Part shown: positions 17,615-26,138 of the stretch, one piece after another
Position numbering within the stretch: position 1 is the first letter of the stretch
Layout: each line of letters opens with the position of its first letter
Source: Shewanella marisflavi
GTDB lineage: Bacteria > Pseudomonadota > Gammaproteobacteria > Enterobacterales > Shewanellaceae
Length of the DNA stretch: 64,000 bases
Assembly (NCBI RefSeq): GCF_023283925.1
Contig: NZ_JAKIKX010000003.1
Coordinates: 186,001 to 250,000 of the forward strand
Reading direction: 5' to 3'
Notes under the pieces: generated by a model
Told to the model about the DNA's origin: nothing
Database searches by the model: none
The model's input: only the letters and a program-made list of their open reading frames with translations
Translations under genes and position numbers: made by a program

Positions 17615-18565
17615 TTAGTTGAGCTGCGAGGCGCTCTTATCCCGGCGTCGCGCCAGGAGCTTGTCTCCCCATTGATATAAGCCAAGCCCCGCAAGCACAA
17701 AACCTGCGCCTATCATCAAGGTTTGAGAGATATGCTCCTGATTCACTAGGGCGCCCAGGGTCATGGCAAAGACTGGCGTGATCAGGGTGACCAGGGCGAC
17801 CGTGCTGGCATTGAGGTGCTGCAAGATATAGAAGTAACCGATAAAACCGATAAGCGAGCCAAAGATCCCCAGATAGAAGATGGCGGCAATCGAGCGCACC
17901 GACCAGGTGTCGATTGGCAGGCTGGCATCAAACAGTAGCCAGGCCAGTGCAAACAGGGGGGTAGAGAAGATCAAGGCGCCTACAGTGCTGGCGATAGGGT
18001 GAATGGCAAGTTCGACCGTCTTGATCAGCACGCCGCTAAGGCTAAAGAGAAACACGGCGCACAGCACAAGCACCAGACCTACCCAAGCCTCGCTCCCTAG
18101 CGCGAGTTTTGCCGAACAGACAATTCCCAGACCGGAAAATGCCAGCACTAGGGCGATGATTCGCATCACGCCAAACTTGGGTTCGCCCAGCAGTCGCTGG
18201 GCTAGGAGTCCAGAGATCAGAGGCGATAATCCAAACAACAGCGACATGGTGCCCGAGGCCAGATAGCGAGCGGCAAAATAGCTTAGCAACATGCCGCCGA
18301 CGATGCCGATGGCCGAAAATGCGTAAAGCTTAAAGGCGGTGCGATTCCAGGGCAGGCGTATGTTACTAAAGAGGATGATTAATCCACCTATGAGTAACGC
18401 AATTACCATGCGCAGCAAGACTGCCATGGTGGGATGTACAGTCTCGCTACTCCAGACGATCCCCAGTGGTGTGGTCGACCAGATGAGCACCACGGCCATA
18501 AAAGAGACGGGGACCAGCCGGGGGAGTGGCTGAGGCATTTGGCCTGACTGAAGGTTGGATGACAT
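17615..18565 (-). CDS. EamA/DMT family permease
   Basis: A 316-residue inner membrane protein with ten hydrophobic helices in two homologous EamA halves (about residues 18-150 and 160-300). Typical marks are WSTTPLGIVWSSE at the start, ARYLASGTMSLLFGLSPLISG at the end of the first half, and LNASTVALVTLITPVFAMTLGALV in the second. Members export amino acids or other metabolites; the substrate is not visible. It converges on the small gene at 17410 with 22 bases between them. Confidence 0.88.
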   Translation of the reverse strand: MSSNLQSGQMPQPLPRLVPVSFMAVVLIWSTTPLGIVWSSETVHPTMAVLLRMVIALLIGGLIILFSNIRLPWNRTAFKLYAFSAIGIVGGMLLSYFAARYLASGTMSLLFGLSPLISGLLAQRLLGEPKFGVMRIIALVLAFSGLGIVCSAKLALGSEAWVGLVLVLCAVFLFSLSGVLIKTVELAIHPIASTVGALIFSTPLFALAWLLFDASLPIDTWSVRSIAAIFYLGIFGSLIGFIGYFYILQHLNASTVALVTLITPVFAMTLGALVNQEHISQTLMIGAGFVLAGLGLYQWGDKLLARRRDKSASQLN

Positions 18566-18667
18566 GGGAGAACACGCCCTGCTACAAAATTAAGGGATGA
18601 TTGATAGAGGCGATTTTGACCGAGATTGTGGATGAAAGCTATGGCCAAATGAGGCCTTGAGAAAAAT

Positions 18668-18898
18668 TTATGCCTGGGTGGCTAAGTTGGCTGGGCTTAA
18701 AAAGTCAAAAGGGGCAATGCCCTTTAGCATATGCCCCTTCTGTTGTTGGCGTTTGTATGAACCTTTACCCTTCTTAGGTTTCTCAACGCGCATCTTAAAT
18801 AACTCGCTGGTGACTATCGCCTTTAGGGCGTTGTCTTTAATAACACCGCGGCCGCTCTCATGGGGAGGCTGCGCAGTGCGCCGCTGTTTTTTGCTCAT
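18668..18898 (-). CDS. arfA: Alternative ribosome-rescue factor A
   Basis: A 76-residue protein that recruits RF2 to ribosomes stalled on non-stop mRNA when tmRNA is unavailable. The core VIKDNALKAIVTSELFKMR followed by VEKPKKGKGSYKR matches the E. coli ArfA core (IKDNAIEALLHDPLFRQR, VEKNKKGKGSYMR). The basic residues at 40-50 are the segment that occupies the mRNA channel. As in E. coli, the distal coding part contains a hairpin-terminator (see 18696-18739), so the normal product should come from a truncated, stop-less message and be tagged by tmRNA; full-length residues beyond about 55 are probably dispensable. Single-gene unit. Confidence 0.92.
   Translation of the reverse strand: MSKKQRRTAQPPHESGRGVIKDNALKAIVTSELFKMRVEKPKKGKGSYKRQQQKGHMLKGIAPFDFLSPANLATQA
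18696..18739 (-). terminator. Intragenic terminator/hairpin inside arfA
   Basis: On the minus strand an 8-bp stem (AAGGGGCA, 18739-18732, with TGCCCCTT, 18716-18709) is followed by TTGACTTTTTAAG. It lies within codons for residues around QKGHMLKGIAPFDFL, before the arfA stop. In known arfA genes such a structure creates non-stop transcripts by termination or RNase III cleavage and so couples ArfA to loss of tmRNA activity. Confidence 0.75.
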
Positions 18899-19107
18899 GC
18901 TATTTCCTCTATTGATCTATCACTTATCCTGGGTTGACCACAGCGAATCGCTGCGCCAATGCCATTGCCTGTGTAGGCCTTGACCTGTCAGGCGGCGCAA
19001 GATTACGCCTAGGTTGCTCAAAAAGCAAACAATATTTTACCATAAATAAGCAAATAACATTAGACATTATAATTCAATGCCTTAGTTAGTATTTAGCTCA
19101 GATAAAC
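18899..19107. other. Intergenic, nothing recognised
   Basis: About 200 bases upstream of arfA. They are AT-rich from 19020 on and presumably hold the arfA promoter. No conserved box or RNA gene was recognised. Confidence 0.4.
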
Positions 19108-19138
19108 AGGGTTGACCCACCAGAGATGGGTCAACCCT
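19108..19138 (-). terminator. Hairpin, probable terminator of the rbsK transcript
   Basis: A 12-bp inverted repeat, AGGGTTGACCCA / TGGGTCAACCCT, lies 8 bases after the rbsK stop. On the minus strand it is followed by GTTTATC, a weak U tract. Confidence 0.65.
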
Positions 19139-19145
19139 GAGGGGA

Positions 19146-20060
19146 TTAGATCTCTGCCAGCTCATGACGGTAGGGGATGGAGCGCTGCGCCCCTTGGCGG
19201 GTTACCGAGAGGGCGGCGGCGCGATGGGCAAACTCCACCGCCTTCTGCATACTCAGGCCTTCACCCAGCGCCACCATTAAGGCGCCGTTAAAGGTGTCTC
19301 CGGCCGCCACAGTGTCTATGGCGTCTACCTCTACACCTGGCACCAACATACAAGCCTTATCGCTGCTGAGCAGGGCGCCCTGTTTACCTAGGGTGATGAT
19401 CACCGTTTTGGGCCCCAGTTGATGTAGCATCTGCGCCGCCAGTTTGGCGCTTTGTTCATCGATGACCTCTATGCCTGTGATGGTTTCAGCCTCGGTTTCG
19501 TTAGGGGTGATCACATCGACCAAACGAAACAGATCTTTGCCGATCACCATGGCGGGCGCCGGATTGAGTATGGTGGTTACGCCCTTGGCCTTGGCGCGTT
19601 GTAAGGCGTCGAGTACCGTCACTGCAGGGGTTTCCAGTTGCATCAGCAGGTAGTCAGCCTGATCGATCAGCGGGTAGTGAGCCTTTAGCGCCTCCGGTGT
19701 CAGGGTGGCATTGGCGCCGGCGGAGACCCCAATCATATTTTCACCATTGTCGCCGACAAAAATCATTGCCGTACCCGTTGGCTGTGTGTCTGTGTAGGTG
19801 ATCCCCTCTGGGGCGATGCCATCTTGCTGCCAGGCTTGAGCCATGGCTTGGCCTATAGCGTCTTGGCCCAGGTGGCAGATGAAGTCCACCTGGGTACCTT
19901 CTTGGCTCAGGCGGGCCGCTGCCACCGCCTGATTGGCGCCCTTGCCGCCATGTTCGAGGCGATAGCCACGGCTCATCAGGGTCTGTCCTGCGCTGGGCAG
20001 GTATTCCAGATTCATCACGTGATCGGCGTTGGCGCTGCCTAAAATTAACAGTCTACTCAT
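19146..20060 (-). CDS. rbsK: Ribokinase
   Basis: A 304-residue PfkB-family sugar kinase phosphorylating ribose to ribose 5-phosphate. GSANADHVMNLEYLPSAGQT at the N-terminus and the GGKGANQAVAAARL sugar-binding loop (near residue 38) are typical of RbsK. The C-terminal ATP/anion-hole motif TVAAGDTFNGAL (near residue 245) supplies the catalytic Asp. ITPNETEAETITG is the conserved NxxE region. It lies 45 bases downstream of the nucleoside hydrolase on the same strand, so ribose freed from nucleosides is phosphorylated by the neighbour: a small nucleoside-salvage operon. Confidence 0.93.
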   Translation of the reverse strand: MSRLLILGSANADHVMNLEYLPSAGQTLMSRGYRLEHGGKGANQAVAAARLSQEGTQVDFICHLGQDAIGQAMAQAWQQDGIAPEGITYTDTQPTGTAMIFVGDNGENMIGVSAGANATLTPEALKAHYPLIDQADYLLMQLETPAVTVLDALQRAKAKGVTTILNPAPAMVIGKDLFRLVDVITPNETEAETITGIEVIDEQSAKLAAQMLHQLGPKTVIITLGKQGALLSSDKACMLVPGVEVDAIDTVAAGDTFNGALMVALGEGLSMQKAVEFAHRAAALSVTRQGAQRSIPYRHELAEI

Positions 20061-20105
20061 GATGTCCTCTTGCCTTGTTGGAGGGCGATGCCCTCCATAG
20101 GTGAT

Positions 20106-21122
20106 TTAGTGATTATAGGCGCTAAGGCAATCGACGAGCAGGTCGACGAAGCCCTGGCGATCCAGGCCAAAGAGTACGCTGGCATTGGCGGGACGGCCGG
20201 TGAGTTGATAGCGATCCACCACTGTCATCCCCTGGGTATGCTCCCCTTTGGTTTCGACACCGACCCAGCAGTCCTGCGCGTTAAACAGCTCAGGCTTGAG
20301 TAACCAGGCGATGGTACAGGGGTCGTGCAGCGGCGCGCCGGTAAAGCCCCATTTGGGATCTCTATGGTAGATCATGAAGAAATCCAGTAGCTCGGCAACG
20401 CACTTGGCCACAGGGTTGGGGATGGCGCGGATCCGCTCAATATCCTCATCCATGATCTGCGCCTCATGGGTCACGTCCAAACCACACATGGTAATAGGTA
20501 TGCCAGATTTAAACACCATATCGGCCGCCTCTGGATCGACGAAGATATTAAATTCGGCTGCCGGGGTCCAGTTGCCAACCCCTGCGGCGCCACCCATCAG
20601 CACGATGCGGGCGACCTTGCTGTGTAACTCAGGATAGTTAGCGATAAACAGGGCGATATTGGTCAGTGGCCCAGAGGGCACTAAGGTCACAGGCACGTCG
20701 CTTTGGCGTACCTTTTCAGCCATCAGTTCGATGGCATTTTGGGTCACGGGTTCAAAGCCGGGATCGGGCAGTTTAGGACCATCAAGACCGCTCTCGCCAT
20801 GGACGTTGTCGGCAATGATCAACTCTCTGGCGAGGGGCTTCACTGCGCCGCCTGCCACGGGAATATCGCTGCGGTTGAGCAGGGTCAGGATGCGCAGGGC
20901 GTTGTTCAGTGTCTTGTCCGGCGTCTGGTTACCGGCGCTGGTGGTCACCGCTAGCGGCTTAAGTTGCTCACTGCTGAGAGCCAAAATAAGCGAGATAGCA
21001 TCGTCATGGCCGGGATCGCAATCGAGAATAATGGGAGTGGCCGAGGCAAGCGGGTGGATGATTTTGGGAGAAGCTGTAGCTGCAAAAGAATCTGTGGCAG
21101 CGGTTGTTTGAGTCATGGTCAT
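20106..21122 (-). CDS. Inosine-uridine preferring nucleoside hydrolase
   Basis: A 338-residue N-ribohydrolase that splits nucleosides into base and ribose. The calcium/ribose-binding signature [19 protein letters not shown] (about residues 30-48) is intact, followed by [35 protein letters not shown] near residue 145 and [13 protein letters not shown] near residue 195; the DPCTIAWLL segment carries the distal site. The first 25 residues (Thr/Ala rich) may be an extension or a misplaced start, but no better ATG with a ribosome site was seen. rih-type specificity (A, B or C) cannot be told. It is the first gene of the operon with rbsK. Confidence 0.9.
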   Translation of the reverse strand: MTMTQTTAATDSFAATASPKIIHPLASATPIILDCDPGHDDAISLILALSSEQLKPLAVTTSAGNQTPDKTLNNALRILTLLNRSDIPVAGGAVKPLARELIIADNVHGESGLDGPKLPDPGFEPVTQNAIELMAEKVRQSDVPVTLVPSGPLTNIALFIANYPELHSKVARIVLMGGAAGVGNWTPAAEFNIFVDPEAADMVFKSGIPITMCGLDVTHEAQIMDEDIERIRAIPNPVAKCVAELLDFFMIYHRDPKWGFTGAPLHDPCTIAWLLKPELFNAQDCWVGVETKGEHTQGMTVVDRYQLTGRPANASVLFGLDRQGFVDLLVDCLSAYNH

Positions 21123-21609
21123 GCTCCTTTGATTGACACCTGAGGCAGAGTAACACGCTTTAGAGTCGTGTCATCTCTGAAATGAAAATTTGTGATTAAA
21201 CAGACAAAGCGGCGTCAGTCGGAGTCGTTTGGTCGGGAGCTGAAACGCATGTAGGAAGCACACGGCACCATTAATTAAGCGTTTTGGTTGCATAAGCCCT
21301 GTTTAGATGAGGTGAGAGATTAGCGCATTATATTTTACTTATATTGATATTTATCAGTGATTTATTGGTTTTTCTGCCAGAGGTAAAATTTTTTTGTCGT
21401 CGGATAACTATTTCTGATTGACTCAGTCGTCATTGCAGATTATTTTGCGCCCGATGTTTTAGCTGGGGTCAAAAATAAAGGCATGGTTCGCTAAGGGCGA
21501 ACGTCGTTATGTCCATAATAAAGCAGCAACTAAGCGTATAACTTTTTGGGTTCTACGCCGAATAAAATGAGTTTGCCGTATCGGCTCAATTTTAGAAGGA
21601 CCTTAAGCC
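21123..21609. promoter_or_regulatory. Divergent promoter region (nucleoside hydrolase / nhaC)
   Basis: These 487 bases contain no supported gene. An imperfect CRP-like site (TGTGA, six bases, AGACA) lies at 21191-21206, about 70 bases upstream of the hydrolase start; its right half matches the consensus at 3 of 5 positions. The stretch 21310-21430 is AT-rich, in keeping with promoters for both directions. TAGAAGGACC precedes the nhaC ATG. Confidence 0.35.
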
Positions 21610-22992
21610 ATGTCTGACGCGACAGCCTTAAGTCTTATTCCACCTGTGGTGGTATTGGTGTTAGCCATTTGGCTGCGCCGTCCAATCCTTTCGTTAGTTA
21701 TCGGTGCCTTAGTGGGGTTAGTCCTGTATCAACCTGATCAGGTACTGAATAATTTCTCCGATATTTCGCTTTCTGTCATGGCCGATGAGACCATAGGTTG
21801 GTTGATTTTGGTCTGTGGTGGTTTTGGCGCCCTGATCGCTTTGCTGGTAAAAACCGGAGGCTCTATGGCCTTTGGTCGCCATGCGATCAAATACGCTAAA
21901 GGGCCTAAATCATCGTTATTTATGACCTTTATTCTGGGTGTAGTGATCTTCATCGATGATTATCTTAACGCCCTGACAGTGGGTTCGACCATGAAGTCGG
22001 TGACCGATAAGTTTAAGGTGTCACGCGAGATGCTGGCCTATGTGGTGGACTCAACCGCCGCGCCCATCTGTGTGTTAGTGCCTCTTTCTACCTGGGCGGT
22101 CTTCTTCGGTGGATTGTTGGTGGATAATGGTGTGGCAGGTGAAGGCCAGGGGATCAGCGTCTATATGTCGGCCATCCCTTACATGCTTTATGCCTGGTTG
22201 GCGGTGGCTATGGTGCTGCTGGTGGTCCTGGGTATCGTGCCTGCATTTGGCCCGATGAAGAAGGCTCAGCTGGCGGCCATGGCGGGCAAACCCGCCAAGG
22301 CGGTAGATGCCAGTGATGAGGTGCAGACTTCTGACGACTATGGCCTTAAGGCGATCGAAGAGGAGTTTAAGCATGCCGATAACCTGGGCAAGCTGCATAA
22401 CTTTATGGTGCCTATCCTGCTATTGGTTGGTTTTACCGTCTACTTCGATATCGACGTGTTAAAGGGGCTTATCGCTACCTTAGCCGTGACTCTGCCTTAC
22501 TACGGGGTTCAACGCCTGATGCCATTGTCAGAGATGATGGAGCAGATGCTCGATGGTTTTAAATCTATGTTGCCGGCCATAGGCACTGTGATTGCCGCCT
22601 TCGTATTTAAGGATGTCTGCGACAAGCTGATGTTGCCGCAATATGTCATTGGTAATTTGAGTCCCTTTATGACGTCCCAGTGGTTGCCCGCCGTGGTGTT
22701 TTTAACCATGTCGATTCTGGCCTTTGCTACGGGATCGAGCTGGGGGATCTTTGCCGTTTCTATCCCTATCGTGATGCCATTGGCACAGGCGGTGGATGCA
22801 AATATTCCTTTGGTGATCGGTGCCTTGTTGTCGGCGTCATCTTTCGGTAGCCAGGCCTGCTTCTATTCAGACTCTACCGTGCTGGCGGCGCAAGGATCAG
22901 ACTGTAACCTGGTAAGTCATGCGGTGACCCAGTTACCCTATGCCTTGATTGCCGCTGGATTTACCTTTATCGGTTTCCTATTTTTGGCCTAA
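21610..22992 (+). CDS. NhaC-family Na+/H+ antiporter
   Basis: A 460-residue inner membrane protein with about eleven hydrophobic helices. The conserved region FILGVVIFIDDYLNALTVGS (near residue 105), with paired Asp in a membrane helix, the helix-breaking AAPICVLVPLSTWAVFFG, and ATGSSWGIFAVSIPIVMPLA with FGSQACFYSDSTVLAAQG toward the end are typical of NhaC/YuiF-like carriers. A hydrophilic loop of about 40 residues (near 215-260) divides the halves. Family members exchange Na+ for H+ or transport organic acids/amino acids, so the substrate is only probable. Single-gene unit with its own terminator, which fits a marine organism. Confidence 0.85.
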   Translation: MSDATALSLIPPVVVLVLAIWLRRPILSLVIGALVGLVLYQPDQVLNNFSDISLSVMADETIGWLILVCGGFGALIALLVKTGGSMAFGRHAIKYAKGPKSSLFMTFILGVVIFIDDYLNALTVGSTMKSVTDKFKVSREMLAYVVDSTAAPICVLVPLSTWAVFFGGLLVDNGVAGEGQGISVYMSAIPYMLYAWLAVAMVLLVVLGIVPAFGPMKKAQLAAMAGKPAKAVDASDEVQTSDDYGLKAIEEEFKHADNLGKLHNFMVPILLLVGFTVYFDIDVLKGLIATLAVTLPYYGVQRLMPLSEMMEQMLDGFKSMLPAIGTVIAAFVFKDVCDKLMLPQYVIGNLSPFMTSQWLPAVVFLTMSILAFATGSSWGIFAVSIPIVMPLAQAVDANIPLVIGALLSASSFGSQACFYSDSTVLAAQGSDCNLVSHAVTQLPYALIAAGFTFIGFLFLA

Positions 22993-23015
22993 GCGGTCGT
23001 TATAGATAAATAGAG

Positions 23016-23052
23016 AAAGGGGCGTTGAATAGTCGATTCAACGCCCCTTTTG
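23016..23052. terminator. Rho-independent terminator
   Basis: A 14-bp perfect stem, AAGGGGCGTTGAAT with ATTCAACGCCCCTT (23017-23030 and 23036-23049), has a 5-base loop and ends in TTTGTTT. It closes nhaC. Confidence 0.92.
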
Positions 23053-23117
23053 TTTAACCCATAGGGTGACTATAGGTAATCTAATCTTTTAAAACGCTGC
23101 TCTAAATATACCGCAAC

Positions 23118-24593
23118 CTAAAACAGTGAGGCGTTCAGCCACAGATGCACCAGAATACTGGCTGCGTAGCCAAGGGCTATCACGGGCGTCCACTTGAGGT
23201 GGCTGGCGAAGGTATAGATACCGCGCGCCTGTCCCATCAGGGCGACACCCGCCGCACTGCCGATAGAGAGCATGCTACCGCCTACACCAGCGGTGAGGGT
23301 CACCAGTAGCCATTGACCTAGCCCCATATCGGGATTCATGGTGAGTACGGCAAACATCACAGGAATGTTATCGACGATAGCCGAGAGCACCCCAACCGCC
23401 ACATTGGCATAGGTCACGTCCCAGTGGGTATACATGGCCTCGGAGACCAAGCTGAGATAGCCCATAAAGCCCAGGCCGCCAACACAGAGCACCACACCAT
23501 AGAAGAAGAGTAGGGTATCCCACTCGGCGCGGGCGATGCGGCTAAAGACATCGAATGGCACTACGTTGCCCAGCTGCTCCAGACGTTTGATGTTGTTATC
23601 TCGCTCGGCTTGCTCTTTTGCCTTGAGTACGGCCTTAGGGAAGCTCTTACGTAGGAAGAAGCCAAAGAATTGCAGGAAGCCAAGGCCCGTCATCATGCCC
23701 AGTACCGGTGGTAGGCCTAGCAAGCTATGAGTGCAGACAGCGGTGGCAATGGTCAGCAGAAACAGGGCGACTATGCGTCTGGCGCCTCGTTTCATGATCA
23801 CCTTTTCCTCTTCAGCTTTCTGCTCCGTATTGACGATGAAGATGCTCATGATCGCCGCCGGTACCAAATAGTTGACCAGAGAAGGGATAAAGAGGGCGAT
23901 AAACTGCTCGAAGTGCACCACCCCTTTTTGCCAAACCATCAGGGTGGTGATATCGCCGAAGGGGCTAAAGGCGCCGCCGGCGTTAGCCGCCACCACTATG
24001 TTGATACAGGCCAGGGCAATAAACTTCTTGTTATCACCGCCGACTTTCATCACTACCGCACACATCAATAATGCCGTGGTAAGGTTATCGGCGATAGGTG
24101 AGATAAAGAAGGCCAAAAAGCCTGTTAGCCAGAATACGGTGCGCTGGCTAAAGCCCTTGCCCACCATCCAGGCGCGCAGGGCATCAAACAGATTCCGCTC
24201 TTCCATGGCGTTGATATAGGTCATGGCAACCAGTAGGAAGAGTAGTAGCTCGGCATACTCTAGCAGGTTGTGTTTAAAGGCCGCTTCTGACAGTTCAGAC
24301 ATGCCATGCTGCACATAGATATAGCCTATGATGCCCCAGATTAATCCTGCCGCCACTAGGACGGGTTTGGATTTTCTCAGGTGTAACACCTCTTCGCCCA
24401 TCACCATGATATAAGCCAGCACGAAGATGACGATGGCCACATAACCTGCACCAGTGGCGGTGAGATCTAATAGCTGGCCACTGGCCTCGCCACTACTGGC
24501 AAAGACAGCTGGGCTAAACAGGGTGGCCAGACATAAGAGTAAGCTTGTAAATGTAATGGCAAGGTTGCCAAAGTGGGGCTTAAGGTTTCTCAT
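23118..24593 (-). CDS. nhaD: Na+/H+ antiporter NhaD
   Basis: A 491-residue protein of the NhaD/IT superfamily, exchanging Na+ (and Li+) for H+ at alkaline pH. A signal-like first helix (residues 14-32) is followed by about a dozen hydrophobic helices. Hallmarks: FFISPIADNLTTALLMCAVV near residue 165, ANAGGAFSPFGDITTLMVWQ near 205, and AIVDNIPVMFAVLTM near 415, each containing the Asp/Asn pair expected in helix breaks of this fold. Single-gene unit. Together with the NhaC-type gene just beyond, the organism has two sodium exporters side by side, convergent. Confidence 0.92.
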   Translation of the reverse strand: MRNLKPHFGNLAITFTSLLLCLATLFSPAVFASSGEASGQLLDLTATGAGYVAIVIFVLAYIMVMGEEVLHLRKSKPVLVAAGLIWGIIGYIYVQHGMSELSEAAFKHNLLEYAELLLFLLVAMTYINAMEERNLFDALRAWMVGKGFSQRTVFWLTGFLAFFISPIADNLTTALLMCAVVMKVGGDNKKFIALACINIVVAANAGGAFSPFGDITTLMVWQKGVVHFEQFIALFIPSLVNYLVPAAIMSIFIVNTEQKAEEEKVIMKRGARRIVALFLLTIATAVCTHSLLGLPPVLGMMTGLGFLQFFGFFLRKSFPKAVLKAKEQAERDNNIKRLEQLGNVVPFDVFSRIARAEWDTLLFFYGVVLCVGGLGFMGYLSLVSEAMYTHWDVTYANVAVGVLSAIVDNIPVMFAVLTMNPDMGLGQWLLVTLTAGVGGSMLSIGSAAGVALMGQARGIYTFASHLKWTPVIALGYAASILVHLWLNASLF

Positions 24594-24850
24594 TAAGTAT
24601 TCTCTGTGTTAGGAATCGCTTAAAAATTACCACAGCTTTTCTGTTGAAAATCTTGATGCGCCTCAAATTTATTTGCATTAGTTTCGTCTAAGTCACATAA
24701 AGTTTGCGAAATTATGCTTCAAAAATAAGCATTTACTCACAAAGTGGTAGTAAATGTATCTCTCGTTTTGTGAGAGTTACCTGTTTTACCTTGTTGGAGA
24801 TCTTGCTCTGAGTCACGTTTTTACAGCCAGAAATGGCCTTTGTGCAGGGT

Positions 24851-24880
24851 AAAAAAAGAGAGCCTGGTGGGCTCTCTTTA
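24851..24880 (-). terminator. Rho-independent terminator
   Basis: On the minus strand AAAGAGAGCCC, loop ACC, then GGCTCTCTTTTTTT closes the pirin gene. The stem has 8-10 pairs and a seven-T tail. Confidence 0.88.
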
Positions 24881-24889
24881 ATATGCTGG

Positions 24890-25744
24890 TTAGATGGCGC
24901 CGAATCGTCCAGCCTGATAGTCCTCGATCGCTTGCTGGATCTCTTGCTGGCTATTCATCACAAATGGACCCATATGTACGATCTTTTCGCGGATAGGTTC
25001 ACCGGCAAATAATAGTGCTCCGGCGCCTTGTTCACCTGCGGCGAGATCCAGTAGCTGCTGACTGTCGACAATCAGGTATTGTCCAGCTTGGTAGGCTTTA
25101 TCTGGCACAGATTGGCTGTAGATCTCGCCTTGGTACAGATAGAGCCCGGCAAATTCTCGCTCCTTGAGATCGATCTGGGCGGTGCCCTTGGGCGGGAACA
25201 TGAGATCGGCAATCTTGCCTTGACCCGCTAAGGTTTGAATTGGCGCCGCTATCGGTTTTTCGTCCGACAATTGCCAGCTGCCAGCCAGGGCTCGCAGGCA
25301 GGTGCCACTTTTGTTGCGAGTTTCTGGTAGCGGCTTGTCTGTGCTGTCACGATAAATAGCTGGGCGCATCTTCTCCTTGGCGGGCATGTTAAGCCAGATC
25401 TGAAAGCCATGCAGACCATCTTTGGCATCGGCCAGTGGCATCTCTGAATGCACTACGCCGCTGCCAGTGCTCATCCACTGCACATCACCCGCCTTGATAG
25501 CCTTGACATTGCCTAGCTGATCTCTGTGTTCGAACCCCCCCTTACGAATATAAGTAAAGGTTTCTATGCCCCTATGGGGATGAGGTGGGAAGCCACCGAT
25601 AAAGTCTTTTTCATCGTCAGACTTGATCTCGTCCAGCATTAAAAAAGGGTCGAATCTAGTGTTCATAAAGTCGGCCACGCGGCGTATGTTAACGCCATCG
25701 CCATCCATTGCGGGGCGAGCAGTAAATTGACTGATCACTTTCAT
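24890..25744 (-). CDS. Pirin family protein
   Basis: A 284-residue bicupin. The metal-binding motif FPPHPHRGIETFTYIRKG (near residues 52-69) supplies two histidines, and GSGVVHSEMP (near residue 98) supplies the third His and the Glu, as in YhhW-type quercetinases. The C-terminal cupin (AGLYLYQGEIYS to LLFAGEPIREKIVHMGPFVMNS, read in pieces) lacks the metal residues, as usual. The family cleaves flavonols in vitro or modulates transcription; the natural role is unknown. Single-gene unit. Confidence 0.9.
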   Translation of the reverse strand: MKVISQFTARPAMDGDGVNIRRVADFMNTRFDPFLMLDEIKSDDEKDFIGGFPPHPHRGIETFTYIRKGGFEHRDQLGNVKAIKAGDVQWMSTGSGVVHSEMPLADAKDGLHGFQIWLNMPAKEKMRPAIYRDSTDKPLPETRNKSGTCLRALAGSWQLSDEKPIAAPIQTLAGQGKIADLMFPPKGTAQIDLKEREFAGLYLYQGEIYSQSVPDKAYQAGQYLIVDSQQLLDLAAGEQGAGALLFAGEPIREKIVHMGPFVMNSQQEIQQAIEDYQAGRFGAI

Positions 25745-26138
25745 GGTATCTCCTCGCTAAAGTTGTCTAATGCCGGCTGGTTAGTTAAGTCTAGCTGGCG
25801 GGAATGATGTCAGATTAACATTCGTCTAATTGAACAAATATCGCGAAATTACGCTCAAATCATTCGATTAAATAGTAAATTTATTCTGGGGCGATTAACT
25901 TACCTTATGTTGTTTAATGAACTAGCGATCTGTTACTAATTGTTTTTGCTATTAAATATTTTAATTTCGTCAGTATTATTGCAACGGAGCTGTGCTAGTA
26001 TTCACGGCAAAATGAATCGGCATATCAGCGACACTGACTAATCACGACGTTAATGAGTCGTGCAAGGTACAGATATCGAGGTCGTCCCTGTTTGCCGAGG
26101 AGCAAACAGCTACTAGTTGATTAGAAAAGGATCTTTTA
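25745..26138. promoter_or_regulatory. Divergent intergenic region (pirin / rhomboid)
   Basis: There is no supported gene in 394 bases. 25840-25985 is AT-rich and is probably promoter DNA for both directions. AAAGGATCTTTT immediately precedes the rhomboid ATG. No operator or RNA was recognised. Confidence 0.35.

Noticed and set aside
24594..24850. Sodium-type riboswitch upstream of nhaD
   Set aside because: Such RNAs precede some sodium transporters, but none of the conserved elements I know could be placed in this AT-rich leader.
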